Shown one piece after another: positions 1 through 7,103 of a stretch of DNA of 11,497 nt. The notes under the pieces were generated by a model that saw only the letters and a list, made by a program, of their open reading frames with translations, made no database searches and had not been told where the DNA came from. The first letter of the stretch is position 1. The number at the start of each line of letters is the position of its first letter. Both the position numbers and the translations under genes were made by a program. This DNA is from JBHHYU01 sp046757725 (lineage in GTDB: Bacteria; Desulfobacterota; Binatia; UBA9968), in the NCBI GenBank assembly GCA_046757725.1, contig JBHHYU010000092.1:1-11497 (forward strand). The letters are read 5' to 3'.

Positions 1-39
1 CTCAATTAGATTGCTTCCCTGTCCAACTATTGTGTGCAT
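1..39 (-). CDS. 5' end of an unidentified leftward gene (truncated by the window edge)
   Basis: Read on the minus strand, an ATG at 39-37 opens a frame that stays open to base 1 and gives MHTIVGQGSNLIE. A good Shine-Dalgarno sequence, GGGAGG (complement of 49-54), lies 9 bases upstream of the ATG, and this is the main reason to believe the start. Thirteen residues are too few to assign a family. On the same strand a GATAAT hexamer (complement of 61-66) could be a -10 box, but no matching -35 is seen and it would sit very close to the ribosome binding site. An inverted repeat ACACC-CC-GGTGT at 74-85 lies just upstream and could be an operator. The start is moderately supported; the function is unknown. 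Confidence 0.45.
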   Translation of the reverse strand, partial: MHTIVGQGSNLIE

Positions 40-489
40 TGCGTGTTACCTCCCTGAACTATTATCTGCCTGGACACCCCGGTGTGGGGACTTTCTTATC
101 CGGCTGCCGCTGAGCTGTTGGGAAACTGCAGACGGGTAGCCAAAGGTGAACACTGGATCTGCGAGAATTCTTTTTTTGTCGTTAATGTCCCGGAGCTTGA
201 ACGTGATGTGCATACGTTCCGAAAAGATTACGCAAGCATCATGCCAGGGAGCTTTTTGAAAGAATCTTAGCGTCTTTGGTCTCAAAAAGAACAAACAACG
301 GTATAAGTAGTGACAGAAAGTGACAATGAACGGAGGTGATAGGAAGAACTGTCAGAATAATTTCACAGGGCAGATACCAAAAGGGGCGCTGGCTTGGTCC
401 CTTTTGTACGTCTGGACGGCGATCCTTCCTTAACCAACCCTACCTGCTGATCGTGGTCATTCGAGATCGTTTCTTTGTGTTTTGAGCCG
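40..489. other. Intergenic region without a convincing gene
   Basis: Short open frames exist here on both strands (about 82-270 plus, 46-294 minus), but neither has a ribosome binding site or a recognisable protein. Visible small elements are: the inverted repeat ACACCCCGGTGT at 74-85; two copies of AGTGACA at 309-315 and 319-325, spaced 10 bases start to start (one helical turn); and GGAGGTGAT at 332-340, a near-perfect complement of the 16S rRNA 3' end that has no start codon at a usable distance downstream. The last could be the relic of a lost gene start or chance. A hairpin at 378-406 is listed separately. Confidence 0.5.
376..406. repeat. Inverted repeat with two mutually exclusive stems
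   Basis: CAAAAGGG at 378-385 is perfectly complementary to CCCTTTTG at 399-406, giving an 8-base-pair stem with a 13-base loop. A second pairing, ACCAA at 376-380 with TTGGT at 394-398, uses overlapping bases, so the two stems cannot form together. The first stem has no run of T after it and is AT-rich, so it is a poor intrinsic terminator. No leader peptide or downstream gene is close enough to argue for attenuation. Confidence 0.35.
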
Positions 490-830
490 GGCTTAAGGTC
501 TTGTTCCTGTGTCACAACGCTGCGCTGCACGGCCTACGGGTCTCTTAAAAACTCTCGCCTTGTTTGCTTGCGGTAAACCGGTTTGACAGTATGCAGCGTT
601 ATCAGATACCCTCCCCGGTAAGAGTGAGGTTCGTGACCTCTCCGCCTCGTCAACCGGGTGGCGGCAGTATGCCAAAGCTAAATTGCTTCGCGTGGTGTCG
701 GCTTCTCTAAAAGAAATTCCTCTCATGTCATGAAGAAGCAAAGAGTGAACGTCCACGGAAAGACCCACAGCCTCGGTAGGGTGGATGACTTTTGAAAGGG
801 CTTGGAGACACAATCAGAGATGGCTCAATG
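490..830 (+). ncRNA. Candidate structured RNA or retroelement 5' remnant (unidentified)
   Basis: No convincing protein is encoded here. A minus-strand frame stays open for about 106 codons (813-493) but has no ribosome binding site and no recognised domain. The segment contains many complementary pairs that could nest: AACGCTGC (516-523) with GCAGCGTT (593-600); the palindromes CGGTAAACCG (571-580) and AAACCGGTTT (575-584); CCCGGT (614-619) with ACCGGG (653-658), enclosing GAGGT (626-630) with ACCTC (636-640); GGC/GCC (663-665, 671-673); AAGC/GCTT (675-678, 685-688); TCATG-T-CATGA (723-733); and GTCCAC (751-756) with GTGGAT (781-786, one G-U pair). All sit in one compact run, as expected of a folded RNA. 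A degenerate 5' part of a group II intron is one possibility, but I see neither a GTGYG start, a reverse transcriptase nor a domain V. Strand is assumed. Low confidence. Confidence 0.25.
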
Positions 831-1037
831 GAATCCCAAAGAGTGGGCGTTTTAAAATAGTTGGTAAAGATTTGGGTCTTTTTGTTTTACTTGAATCATA
901 CGCACCCGCAGCCGTTAAACCCTCCCGATTATTGATCGTGCCCGTTCTTCCCCGATAGATTGTCGAAGCGTGGCGCTGCCATACTCTTTAAAGGAAAGTC
1001 GACTGCAAGGTTATTTTGTAACGAAATCATTGTACGC

Positions 1038-2276
1038 ATGGCAACTTCCATGAGATTCAATTCTACGGCCCGCGGTCTCTTTATCCTTTACACTAGTACC
1101 CTGCTTGCAGGTATAGGGTGGGCGATGATCATTCCCACCATTCCTGTGCTTGCCACAACCTTCGGCGTTTCCATAGGGGCTGCCGCCCAGACAGTTACTG
1201 CCTTCGCTGCCGGAAGATTTGTGGGGATGCCGATCGGTGGTGTGGTGGTGGATCGTTTGGGTACGCGCGTCGCGCTGGTGGGAAGCCCGATGGGAGCCGG
1301 TATCGCAGCGCTGTTGGCCGCGAGTACGGAGTGGTTCAATCTAATTCTAGTCGCGGTCTTTTTCATAGGTGCCGGAAGCAGCGTCTGGTTCATGGGCCGT
1401 GAGGTCGCCGGAATCGATCTTACCCGCCTGGATCAACGAGGTCGAGTCCTTAGCGGGTTCCACGGCATCCACACCGGCGGCCTGGCGCTCGGGCCGCTGC
1501 TTGGCGGCATTCTCACCGAGGCAGTAAGTTTCAGGGCAGTGTTTGTCGCCTACGCCGTGTGTGCAACCGTTGCAGCACTGCTGGGGTTGATCGCCCATAA
1601 TACCCGACCTGCCCGTACTGCCGCGCAGGTTTCGGAAACCGTGAAGGGTTGGAGTATAGGCACCATACTCCAAAAGCTACACGCCCTCACAGGCCTGTTC
1701 AAGCAGATCAAGCCAAACCTGCGTGTCACTTACGTGATCTTTGTCTTTGCCACCCTGACCAGTACCATGTTCCGGATTACAGTCCAAAGCATCCTCCCTC
1801 TCTACGCGGGCTCTTACCTCGGCTTCACCCCGACGGAAGTCGGCCTTTTGTTTAGCATCTCTGGGGTGGTTATTTTCGCTATGATTTTGCCGGCGGGGTT
1901 CGTCATCGACAAGGTGGGAAGGAAGTGGGCCACCGTTCCCAGCACCGGTATCCCAGCCCTGGCGTTCTTGTTGATTCCATTCTCAGACACCTTTCTCCAG
2001 CTCGCCGTGCTCGTATCGCTCACGGGCATAGCCCAGGGGCTGTCGCTAGGGTCGCTTGCAACGTCGACCTATGACGTGGTTCCGCCAAGTGTCCGTGGAC
2101 GGCTGCAGGCGGTGCGTCGGACTATCGCGGAGATCGGCGGCGTGAGCGCGCCTCTGATCGGTGGGCTTCTGGCCAATGCCTTTAACCCAGGTATGCCGTT
2201 CCTGGTGTACGCTCCACTGATGTTGTTGTCGGCGGTACTGCTAGCCGTGGTTGCTCGGGAGACCCTTGTGAGGTAG
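1038..2276 (+). CDS. Major facilitator superfamily (MFS) transporter
   Basis: This is an inner-membrane secondary transporter of the MFS_1 type, 412 residues, which is the usual size for a 12-helix carrier. The sequence alternates hydrophobic helices with short loops throughout. The MFS signature motif A lies between helices 2 and 3 (GGVVVDRLGTR, about residues 67-77) and recurs at the same place in the second half (GFVIDKVGRK, about 287-296), showing the two six-helix repeats. Drug/H+ antiporter-like carriers share this pattern, but nothing fixes the substrate. The frame is open back to a TTG at 960, but no ribosome binding site precedes it and the extra 26 residues look unlike an MFS N-terminus. 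ATG 1038 (MATSMRFNSTARG) is chosen, with ATG 1050 as an alternative; neither has a clear Shine-Dalgarno. The 207 bases before it contain an AT-rich stretch at 851-900 and no certain promoter. It is separated from the next operon by 312 bases, so it is probably transcribed alone. Confidence 0.9.
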   Translation: MATSMRFNSTARGLFILYTSTLLAGIGWAMIIPTIPVLATTFGVSIGAAAQTVTAFAAGRFVGMPIGGVVVDRLGTRVALVGSPMGAGIAALLAASTEWFNLILVAVFFIGAGSSVWFMGREVAGIDLTRLDQRGRVLSGFHGIHTGGLALGPLLGGILTEAVSFRAVFVAYAVCATVAALLGLIAHNTRPARTAAQVSETVKGWSIGTILQKLHALTGLFKQIKPNLRVTYVIFVFATLTSTMFRITVQSILPLYAGSYLGFTPTEVGLLFSISGVVIFAMILPAGFVIDKVGRKWATVPSTGIPALAFLLIPFSDTFLQLAVLVSLTGIAQGLSLGSLATSTYDVVPPSVRGRLQAVRRTIAEIGGVSAPLIGGLLANAFNPGMPFLVYAPLMLLSAVLLAVVARETLVR

Positions 2277-2588
2277 AAGACACCTTTAGCCGGCTGACCG
2301 AAAAATGTCACCTGGCTGAATTGCTTCCTCATCGGTTGCGCCACAGCAGGAAGTCATAAACAGATCAATCGGTTAAGCATTGCCATGCCATGATTGTCCA
2401 AGGAAGCACAAGAGATAATGCTGTAGGCTATTGACACGTCCGGCGGGTTTTACTAGTTGTGTAGCGGTCAACTCGTTTAACACCGTGAGCTTGGAGAAGC
2501 TTGGTCGAGAGTACAGTGGGTAGTAGATAGAGTGATGTCTGATAAATCATAAAACTCCAATGAGCATGATAGAAAGGTGGGTAAGGTT
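2277..2588 (+). promoter_or_regulatory. Intergenic region carrying a possible promoter of the peptide-importer operon
   Basis: No gene is seen. A perfect -35 hexamer, TTGACA, lies at 2431-2436. The -10 side is weak: TACTAG at 2451-2456 with a 14-base spacer, or TAGTTG at 2454-2459 with 17. Two copies of AGCTTGG at 2488-2494 and 2498-2504 are offset by exactly 10 bases, downstream of the putative promoter, and could be half-sites for a regulator. The operon's ribosome binding site, AAGGTGG, is at 2574-2580. Near the MFS stop, AGCCGGCT (2287-2294) is a palindrome without a T-run, so no intrinsic terminator is evident. The promoter assignment rests mainly on the -35 box. Confidence 0.25.
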
Positions 2589-4163
2589 ATGACACAGATT
2601 GACCGGCGGACATTTTTGAAAGGGATGGGAATCGTGGGGGGAACCGCGTTGGGAATGGGGATCTTTAACCCGTTCGAGGCTTCAGCCCGGCGCTCAGTTA
2701 TACGCTATGGTATCAACGCGAGAGACATCAGGAGACTTGATCCCATGGCTGGGCCCAACTCCGTCGATAAAACCGTGCTCGACCATGTTTATAATGGTCT
2801 GGTTCGGCCGGTTCCAGGAGTGGTCAATCCGGAGCAGCTTGAACCAGACCTGGCGGAAAGCTGGGAATCCTCAAAAGACCTTAAGTCCTGGACCTTTCGC
2901 CTCAGAAAGGGCGTGGAATTCCACAAAGGCTTTGGTGAATTTACCTCCGATGATATTGTCTTTTCGCTAAATCGAGCGAAGGACAAAAAAAACAACCGTT
3001 ACTATAAGAGTTACAGGAATTTCGGTGAGATTGAGGCCTTGGATAAATACACAGTCCGGATTCATCTTAAGAAGCCTGCAAGCGCACTGTCTTTTTTCCC
3101 GACAGTGCTTGATTGGCAGGCCGGGATGGTTATGAGTAGAAAAGCCGTGGCCAAATTGGGGAAAAAAATCAAATCCAATCCGATTGGAACCGGGCCGTTT
3201 GTGTTTAAGGAACATATTCCTCAGGAGCGGCTTGTCCTTGTGCGTAACGAGAATTATTTCCGGGGAAAGCCGGCGGTTGAACAGATTATCTTGCGTTTTC
3301 TGCCGGATTCGAGTAGTCGAACGCTTGCCTTCAAAGCGGGGGAGCTGGATATTACAGAGGTGGTCCGAGAGCAGCGGGCAATCGATCAGGTTATGGCCCC
3401 GGGTGTGGTCGTCGAGTCCTATGGCCCTCCCACTGTAATGAAACTGCACATGGACAGGAGAAGAAAACCCTTGGGCGACCTCAGGGTGAGACAAGCGATT
3501 GCTCACGCCATCAACCGAGATGAAATCATCAAATTTATCGGTGGTGATGTCGCGAAGCCGTTATATTCTGTGGTTCCACCTACCTTTGTAGGGGGCTTGC
3601 AAGATGTACCGGAAAGACTCAAATACAATTATGACCCACAGAAGGCAAAACAACTATTGGCTAGCGCGGGGCTTTCCAAGGGATTTACCATTGATCCGGT
3701 ATATATTACCGAAAGGGGATTTTACCGGCGGCCGATGGAGCTGATTCAGAACCAGTTAAGACAGGTGGGGATCAGAATCAACCTAAGCGTCATTGCACAT
3801 CCCGCATTTCACAAGAAAAACGACGACGGAAGCAATCCTCTGATTCTGCGGGCAGCCACCCGGTTCCCTGTGGCTAGCCTGATCCTGGAGGAATTTTTCC
3901 TTGGTGGCGGAAAACGTAACTTCTCCCACTTTTCAGGGGCGGATGCAGAGATAAAGCGTGCCCAGGGTGAGACCAACGTACAGGTACAAAAAAAGCTGTG
4001 GGGTGAAGCCCAGATTAAGGTTTTGGAGGATCTAGCGGCCTTTCCGACACACTATCTCAATGTTATCACGGCACGTAAATCCTATGTGGATCTAGGTTTC
4101 AAGAAGTTGGATTCCGCCCTGTGCATCTGCATACCCATCAAATGGAACGCCCGACTTAAATAA
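2589..4163 (+). CDS. Tat-exported ABC transporter solute-binding protein, family 5 (peptide type)
   Basis: This is the periplasmic binding component of a peptide/nickel/opine-type ABC importer, 524 residues, normal for the SBP_bac_5 family. The N-terminus carries a twin-arginine signal (DRRTFLKG at about residues 5-12), a hydrophobic stretch and an A-S-A cleavage site near residue 34, so the protein is exported folded by the Tat system. The family signature follows at about 84-129: LAESW, then SWTFRLRKGVEFHKG, then DDIVFSLNRA. A later segment (DLRVRQAIAHAINRDEII) is also typical. ATG 2589 is chosen because AAGGTGG at 2574-2580 is 8 bases upstream and the Tat motif then begins at residue 5; the GTG at 2577 lies inside that ribosome binding site. 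Two cognate permease genes follow on the same strand after 53 bases. Ligand specificity within the family (di/oligopeptide, glutathione, opine, nickel) cannot be read from the sequence. Confidence 0.93.
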   Translation: MTQIDRRTFLKGMGIVGGTALGMGIFNPFEASARRSVIRYGINARDIRRLDPMAGPNSVDKTVLDHVYNGLVRPVPGVVNPEQLEPDLAESWESSKDLKSWTFRLRKGVEFHKGFGEFTSDDIVFSLNRAKDKKNNRYYKSYRNFGEIEALDKYTVRIHLKKPASALSFFPTVLDWQAGMVMSRKAVAKLGKKIKSNPIGTGPFVFKEHIPQERLVLVRNENYFRGKPAVEQIILRFLPDSSSRTLAFKAGELDITEVVREQRAIDQVMAPGVVVESYGPPTVMKLHMDRRRKPLGDLRVRQAIAHAINRDEIIKFIGGDVAKPLYSVVPPTFVGGLQDVPERLKYNYDPQKAKQLLASAGLSKGFTIDPVYITERGFYRRPMELIQNQLRQVGIRINLSVIAHPAFHKKNDDGSNPLILRAATRFPVASLILEEFFLGGGKRNFSHFSGADAEIKRAQGETNVQVQKKLWGEAQIKVLEDLAAFPTHYLNVITARKSYVDLGFKKLDSALCICIPIKWNARLK

Positions 4164-4216
4164 TAGGTTTTTAGGTCTGCATCACTACGCCGTTCGGGGT
4201 TTCCTATGCGTCGCAC

Positions 4217-5158
4217 ATGATTCGATACGCGATTCGACGGGTCTTCTGGGCAATCCCCACAATGTTTGGGGTCCTGGTTTTTATTTTTTTTGTCATGCGT
4301 GTACTCCCGGGGGATCCGGCGTATGCGATCCTGGGGGATGAAGCTCCACCCGAGGCCCTTGAGCAGTTTCGTGAGAGCTGGGGTCTGAACGATCCCCTTC
4401 ATGTGCAATTTGAGAACTATATCGGTGGGTTGCTCAGGGGGGATCTGGGGGTCTCGATGGTGAACACGCGGCCCATCGCACCCCAGATTATGAGGGCTCT
4501 TCCTTATACCCTCGATTTGACCTTCGCCGGTATGCTTGTGGGCCTCGTCCTCGGCATCCCTCTAGGTGTTTTGACAGCCCGGTACCGAAACAGCTTTGTA
4601 GATTACCTCGGGCGTATCTTCTCCTTGGCCGGGCTTTCCCTCCCATCCTTTTACCTGGGCATCCTCTTCATCTTTTTCCTGTCGTACAAGGTCGACCTCT
4701 TCCCGGTAATGGGTGCAGGAGAATTAAGCGACCCCTGGAGCCGGCTTCATCACTTGGTTCTCCCCGCACTCAGCGTGGGAATGGTTCAAATGGCATATAT
4801 CACGCGGGTGACCCGCTCTGCTTTTCTGGAAGTCATCAACGCGGAGTACGTACAGACGGCTCGGGCCAAGGGGCTAAAGGAATATCTCGTTATGTACAAA
4901 CACGCCTTGAAGAATGCTCTTGTCCCCGTGATATCCGTTGTTGGCATATACGTGGCCATTCTGATCGGGAGCTCCATCCTGGTGACCATCGTGTTTAACC
5001 GCCCGGGTCTGGGTAAATTAATGGTGGGGGCCATCAGCACGTTTGACTATACGATGCTCCAGTCAATCATGACGATCTATGCCGCCATTATTGTCCTGGT
5101 TAACCTCTTGACGGACCTGGCGTATGGGGTTGCGGATCCACGTATCCGTTACCGGTAA
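4217..5158 (+). CDS. ABC transporter permease, DppB/OppB type
   Basis: This is the first inner-membrane subunit of the peptide-type importer, 313 residues, the standard length. The N-terminus has the DppB layout: a short basic segment, helix 1 (about residues 9-28), then RVLPGDPA and a periplasmic loop with GLNDPLHVQFENYI. The EAA loop that contacts the ATPase is at about 210-240 (EYVQTARAKGL followed by HALKNALVPV). The C-terminus ends in DLAYGVADPRIRYR, a close match to the usual DPRIRY ending. ATG 4217 gives the expected N-terminus, although no strong Shine-Dalgarno is present (GGGG at 4197-4200 is too far). A four-codon frame (ATG 4206, stop TGA 4218-4220) overlaps this ATG and might couple translation, or be chance. 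It sits in an operon between the binding protein and the DppC-type permease, 19 bases before the latter. Confidence 0.93.
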   Translation: MIRYAIRRVFWAIPTMFGVLVFIFFVMRVLPGDPAYAILGDEAPPEALEQFRESWGLNDPLHVQFENYIGGLLRGDLGVSMVNTRPIAPQIMRALPYTLDLTFAGMLVGLVLGIPLGVLTARYRNSFVDYLGRIFSLAGLSLPSFYLGILFIFFLSYKVDLFPVMGAGELSDPWSRLHHLVLPALSVGMVQMAYITRVTRSAFLEVINAEYVQTARAKGLKEYLVMYKHALKNALVPVISVVGIYVAILIGSSILVTIVFNRPGLGKLMVGAISTFDYTMLQSIMTIYAAIIVLVNLLTDLAYGVADPRIRYR

Positions 5159-5177
5159 CAGATGGTTTAAAGGGCAA

Positions 5178-6029
5178 ATGGTCATCCCCAATCAGAGACG
5201 TCGAAGAATTGTTAGGGCTATCAAACAAAACAAGACCACGGTAGCGGGGATTGTTCTAACACTGCTGATTCTCGTTGTAGCTTTACTGGCACCATGGTTG
5301 TCGCCATTTGATCCCCTGGAACAGGTTATCGTGAGGGGCGACTTGCCCCCCGGTCCCATTCATATCCTGGGGACGGATAGTTACGGTCGAGACATTTTAT
5401 CCCGAATCATTTTTGGGACACGGGTCTCCCTGACGATTGCCCTTTCCGCAGTCGGAATGGCCATGACCGTTGGGAGTCTGGTAGGGGTCTTTGCAGGGTA
5501 CAAGGGAGGCCTTTTGGATTCGCTTGTCGTCCGTATTACGGACATGTTTATGACGTTTCCGACGATTATCTTGGGTCTGATGGTTCTCGCCGTTCTGGGG
5601 TCAGGCATTTTTAACCTGACCGTCGCCATTGCCATTGCCATATTGCCTCGGTTTGCCCGAGTAGCGCGTGGTGCAGCCATCGCCACACGCGAGCGAGATT
5701 ATATCCAGGCAGCGCGTGCGCTCGGCATGAGCGACTTCGGCATTATTTTTGTCCATGTCCTGCCGAACATTGCCCATGAAATTCTCGCCGTCAGTACACT
5801 GTGGACGGCAACAGCTATTCTACAGGAAGCCAACCTGAGTTTCATTGGTCTTGGGGTTAAACCCCCAATTCCTAGTTGGGGGGGGATGATGCGGGATGGT
5901 GTCAACCAACTACTGAACCAGCCATGGCTGTCCATCGCTCCCGGAGTCGCCATTTTTATCGTTGTCCTTGCCTTCAATATGACGGGCGATGGTCTCAGGG
6001 ACGTTATGGACCCCAAGACAATGGAATGA
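5178..6029 (+). CDS. ABC transporter permease, DppC/OppC type
   Basis: This is the second membrane subunit of the same importer, 283 residues. Visible family marks are a basic N-terminal segment (RRRR at 7-10), helix 1 (about 22-40), PWLSPFDP, the DppC signature LGTDSYGRD (64-72), the EAA loop (ERDYIQAARALG from 172, ending near HVLPN at 197), the conserved SFIGLGVKPPIPSWG (221-235) and GDGLRDVMDP near the end. The frame also opens at GTG 5124, overlapping the end of the upstream permease, but ATG 5178 is preferred: it follows AAAGGG (5169-5174) by a few bases, lies 19 bases after the upstream stop, and yields the normal length and N-terminus. No DppD/DppF-type ATPase gene follows; the next gene is a peptidase 42 bases downstream. 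ATPases must therefore come from elsewhere in the genome. Confidence 0.93.
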   Translation: MVIPNQRRRRIVRAIKQNKTTVAGIVLTLLILVVALLAPWLSPFDPLEQVIVRGDLPPGPIHILGTDSYGRDILSRIIFGTRVSLTIALSAVGMAMTVGSLVGVFAGYKGGLLDSLVVRITDMFMTFPTIILGLMVLAVLGSGIFNLTVAIAIAILPRFARVARGAAIATRERDYIQAARALGMSDFGIIFVHVLPNIAHEILAVSTLWTATAILQEANLSFIGLGVKPPIPSWGGMMRDGVNQLLNQPWLSIAPGVAIFIVVLAFNMTGDGLRDVMDPKTME

Positions 6030-6060
6030 ACCGGAGAGAATGAGAAAACCAACGGGAAAA

Positions 6061-6066
6061 AGGAGG
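6061..6066 (+). promoter_or_regulatory. Strong ribosome binding site of the M19 peptidase gene
   Basis: AGGAGG lies 5 bases before ATG 6072 and fixes that start. It is the strongest Shine-Dalgarno in the operon, suggesting that the peptidase is translated well relative to the permeases, whose sites are weak. Confidence 0.75.
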
Positions 6067-6071
6067 AGTGA

Positions 6072-7103
6072 ATGGATCCAAGTGAAATTCTAAAGAAATC
6101 GGTGGTGGTAGAAGGTCACCGTGATGTTTATGAACTTCTCTATCGTCGATCTATCGGTGAGGAGAGCCCGATCCGGGATGCTATTGCTCCGAGGCTCATA
6201 CGGGACGGCATCAATGTCTGCGTCTACGCCATCAGCGGCGATTCGTATTCACACTCGCAGAACACGGGTAGGTATCTGGAAACGGCTTTAGAAAACGTGG
6301 ATCTGTTTCTTGAAGAGGCCCCGAGGTCTGAAGGGATGATATCCCTGGTTAAGCATAAAACCGATCTGCCCGACCGAGTGCACCCCGGCAATATTACGTT
6401 TCTCTTGCACTTCGAAGGAGCAAAACCGCTGCAGGGCGGCATCCACCAGCTCAGGAACTTCTATCGCTTGGGTCTCCGGTCCATGCAGCTTACCTGGAAC
6501 TTTCGTAATGAATTAGGTGATGGTGTTTGGGAGCACGAGACCAAAGGAGGGCTCACCCGTTTTGGTGTTGAGGTTATTAAAGAAATGAACCGGCTAGGGA
6601 TGGTAGTTGATCTTGCACACATCAACCGTGCCGGTTTTTTTCATGCTCTGGACGTAGCCCAGGCTCCTCTCATAGTCAGTCACGCCAACAGTTGTGGTCT
6701 GCTGGAAAGCCCACGTAATCTCACCGATGATCAGATCAAGGCGATTGCAGATCAGGAGGGCCTGGTGGGACTCCTGGCCTTACCTGCCCGGGTGGCCAAA
6801 AAGGAAGCAACGCTGGAAGACCTGCTGCAACACCTGGATCACATGGTCAATCTCGCCGGCGTGGAACATGTAGCGTTAGGACTTGATTTTGTTAAATACG
6901 ATGGACCCAGAACGCTCAAGGATAGACACCACCCGTTAGAAAAACCCAAGCTTATTAAAAATCTGGAAGAGGTGGAGGATATACCTAAGCTTATCGAGGC
7001 ATTGAGCCGCCGCGGCTATGAAGAAACTGAAATCTCGCAGATCCTGGGAGGAAACTACCTCCGGGTCCTGAAAAACATTCTCCCGGAGCAATCTGTAATC
7101 TGA
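6072..7103 (+). CDS. Membrane dipeptidase family (peptidase M19) zinc hydrolase
   Basis: This is a 343-residue metallopeptidase of the M19/renal dipeptidase family, which hydrolyses dipeptides (some members cleave D-amino-acid or modified dipeptides) with a binuclear zinc site. The metal-ligand pattern is intact: HxD near the N-terminus (H16, D18), E115 in LLHFEGA, H183 in VVDLAHIN, H204 in IVSHANS and D272 in ALGLDFV. R215 in SPRNLTDDQI matches the conserved substrate-binding Arg. The family block GLTRFGVEVIKEMNRLG and the C-terminal GGNYLRVL are also present. The substrate-loop motif reads LTWN rather than the LTHN seen in many members; a Trp variant occurs in a subset of bacterial homologues. 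No signal peptide is seen, so it should act in the cytoplasm. It is the last gene of the importer operon, 42 bases after the second permease, implying that the imported ligand is a dipeptide or dipeptide-like amide. Confidence 0.92.
   Translation: MDPSEILKKSVVVEGHRDVYELLYRRSIGEESPIRDAIAPRLIRDGINVCVYAISGDSYSHSQNTGRYLETALENVDLFLEEAPRSEGMISLVKHKTDLPDRVHPGNITFLLHFEGAKPLQGGIHQLRNFYRLGLRSMQLTWNFRNELGDGVWEHETKGGLTRFGVEVIKEMNRLGMVVDLAHINRAGFFHALDVAQAPLIVSHANSCGLLESPRNLTDDQIKAIADQEGLVGLLALPARVAKKEATLEDLLQHLDHMVNLAGVEHVALGLDFVKYDGPRTLKDRHHPLEKPKLIKNLEEVEDIPKLIEALSRRGYEETEISQILGGNYLRVLKNILPEQSVI

Noticed and set aside
82..270. Plus-strand 62-codon frame near the left end
   Set aside because: GTG start without a Shine-Dalgarno, no recognised domain, and a frame of similar length on the opposite strand.
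757..767. Match of CGGAAAGACCC to a conserved 23S rRNA segment
   Set aside because: The flanking bases on both sides do not follow 23S rRNA, and the spacing to another look-alike (GAAATTCCT at 710-718) is wrong. Treated as chance.
493..813. Minus-strand open frame of 106 codons in the gene-free region
   Set aside because: No ribosome binding site, no recognisable domain, and a composition rich in R, S, T and C, as in shadow translations. The plus strand here is full of complementary segments that better explain the lack of stops.
785..958. Plus-strand 57-codon frame beginning ATG ACT TTT GAA
   Set aside because: No ribosome binding site, no family resemblance, and the C-terminal half looks like translation of non-coding DNA.
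4206..4220. Four-codon frame overlapping the start of the DppB-type permease (ATG ... TGA)
   Set aside because: Could be a coupling leader but has no ribosome binding site of its own; too short to call.
6041..6094. 17-codon frame (MRKPTGKRRSEWIQVKF) overlapping the M19 peptidase start
   Set aside because: Most of it is the peptidase ribosome binding site read as codons; no independent support.
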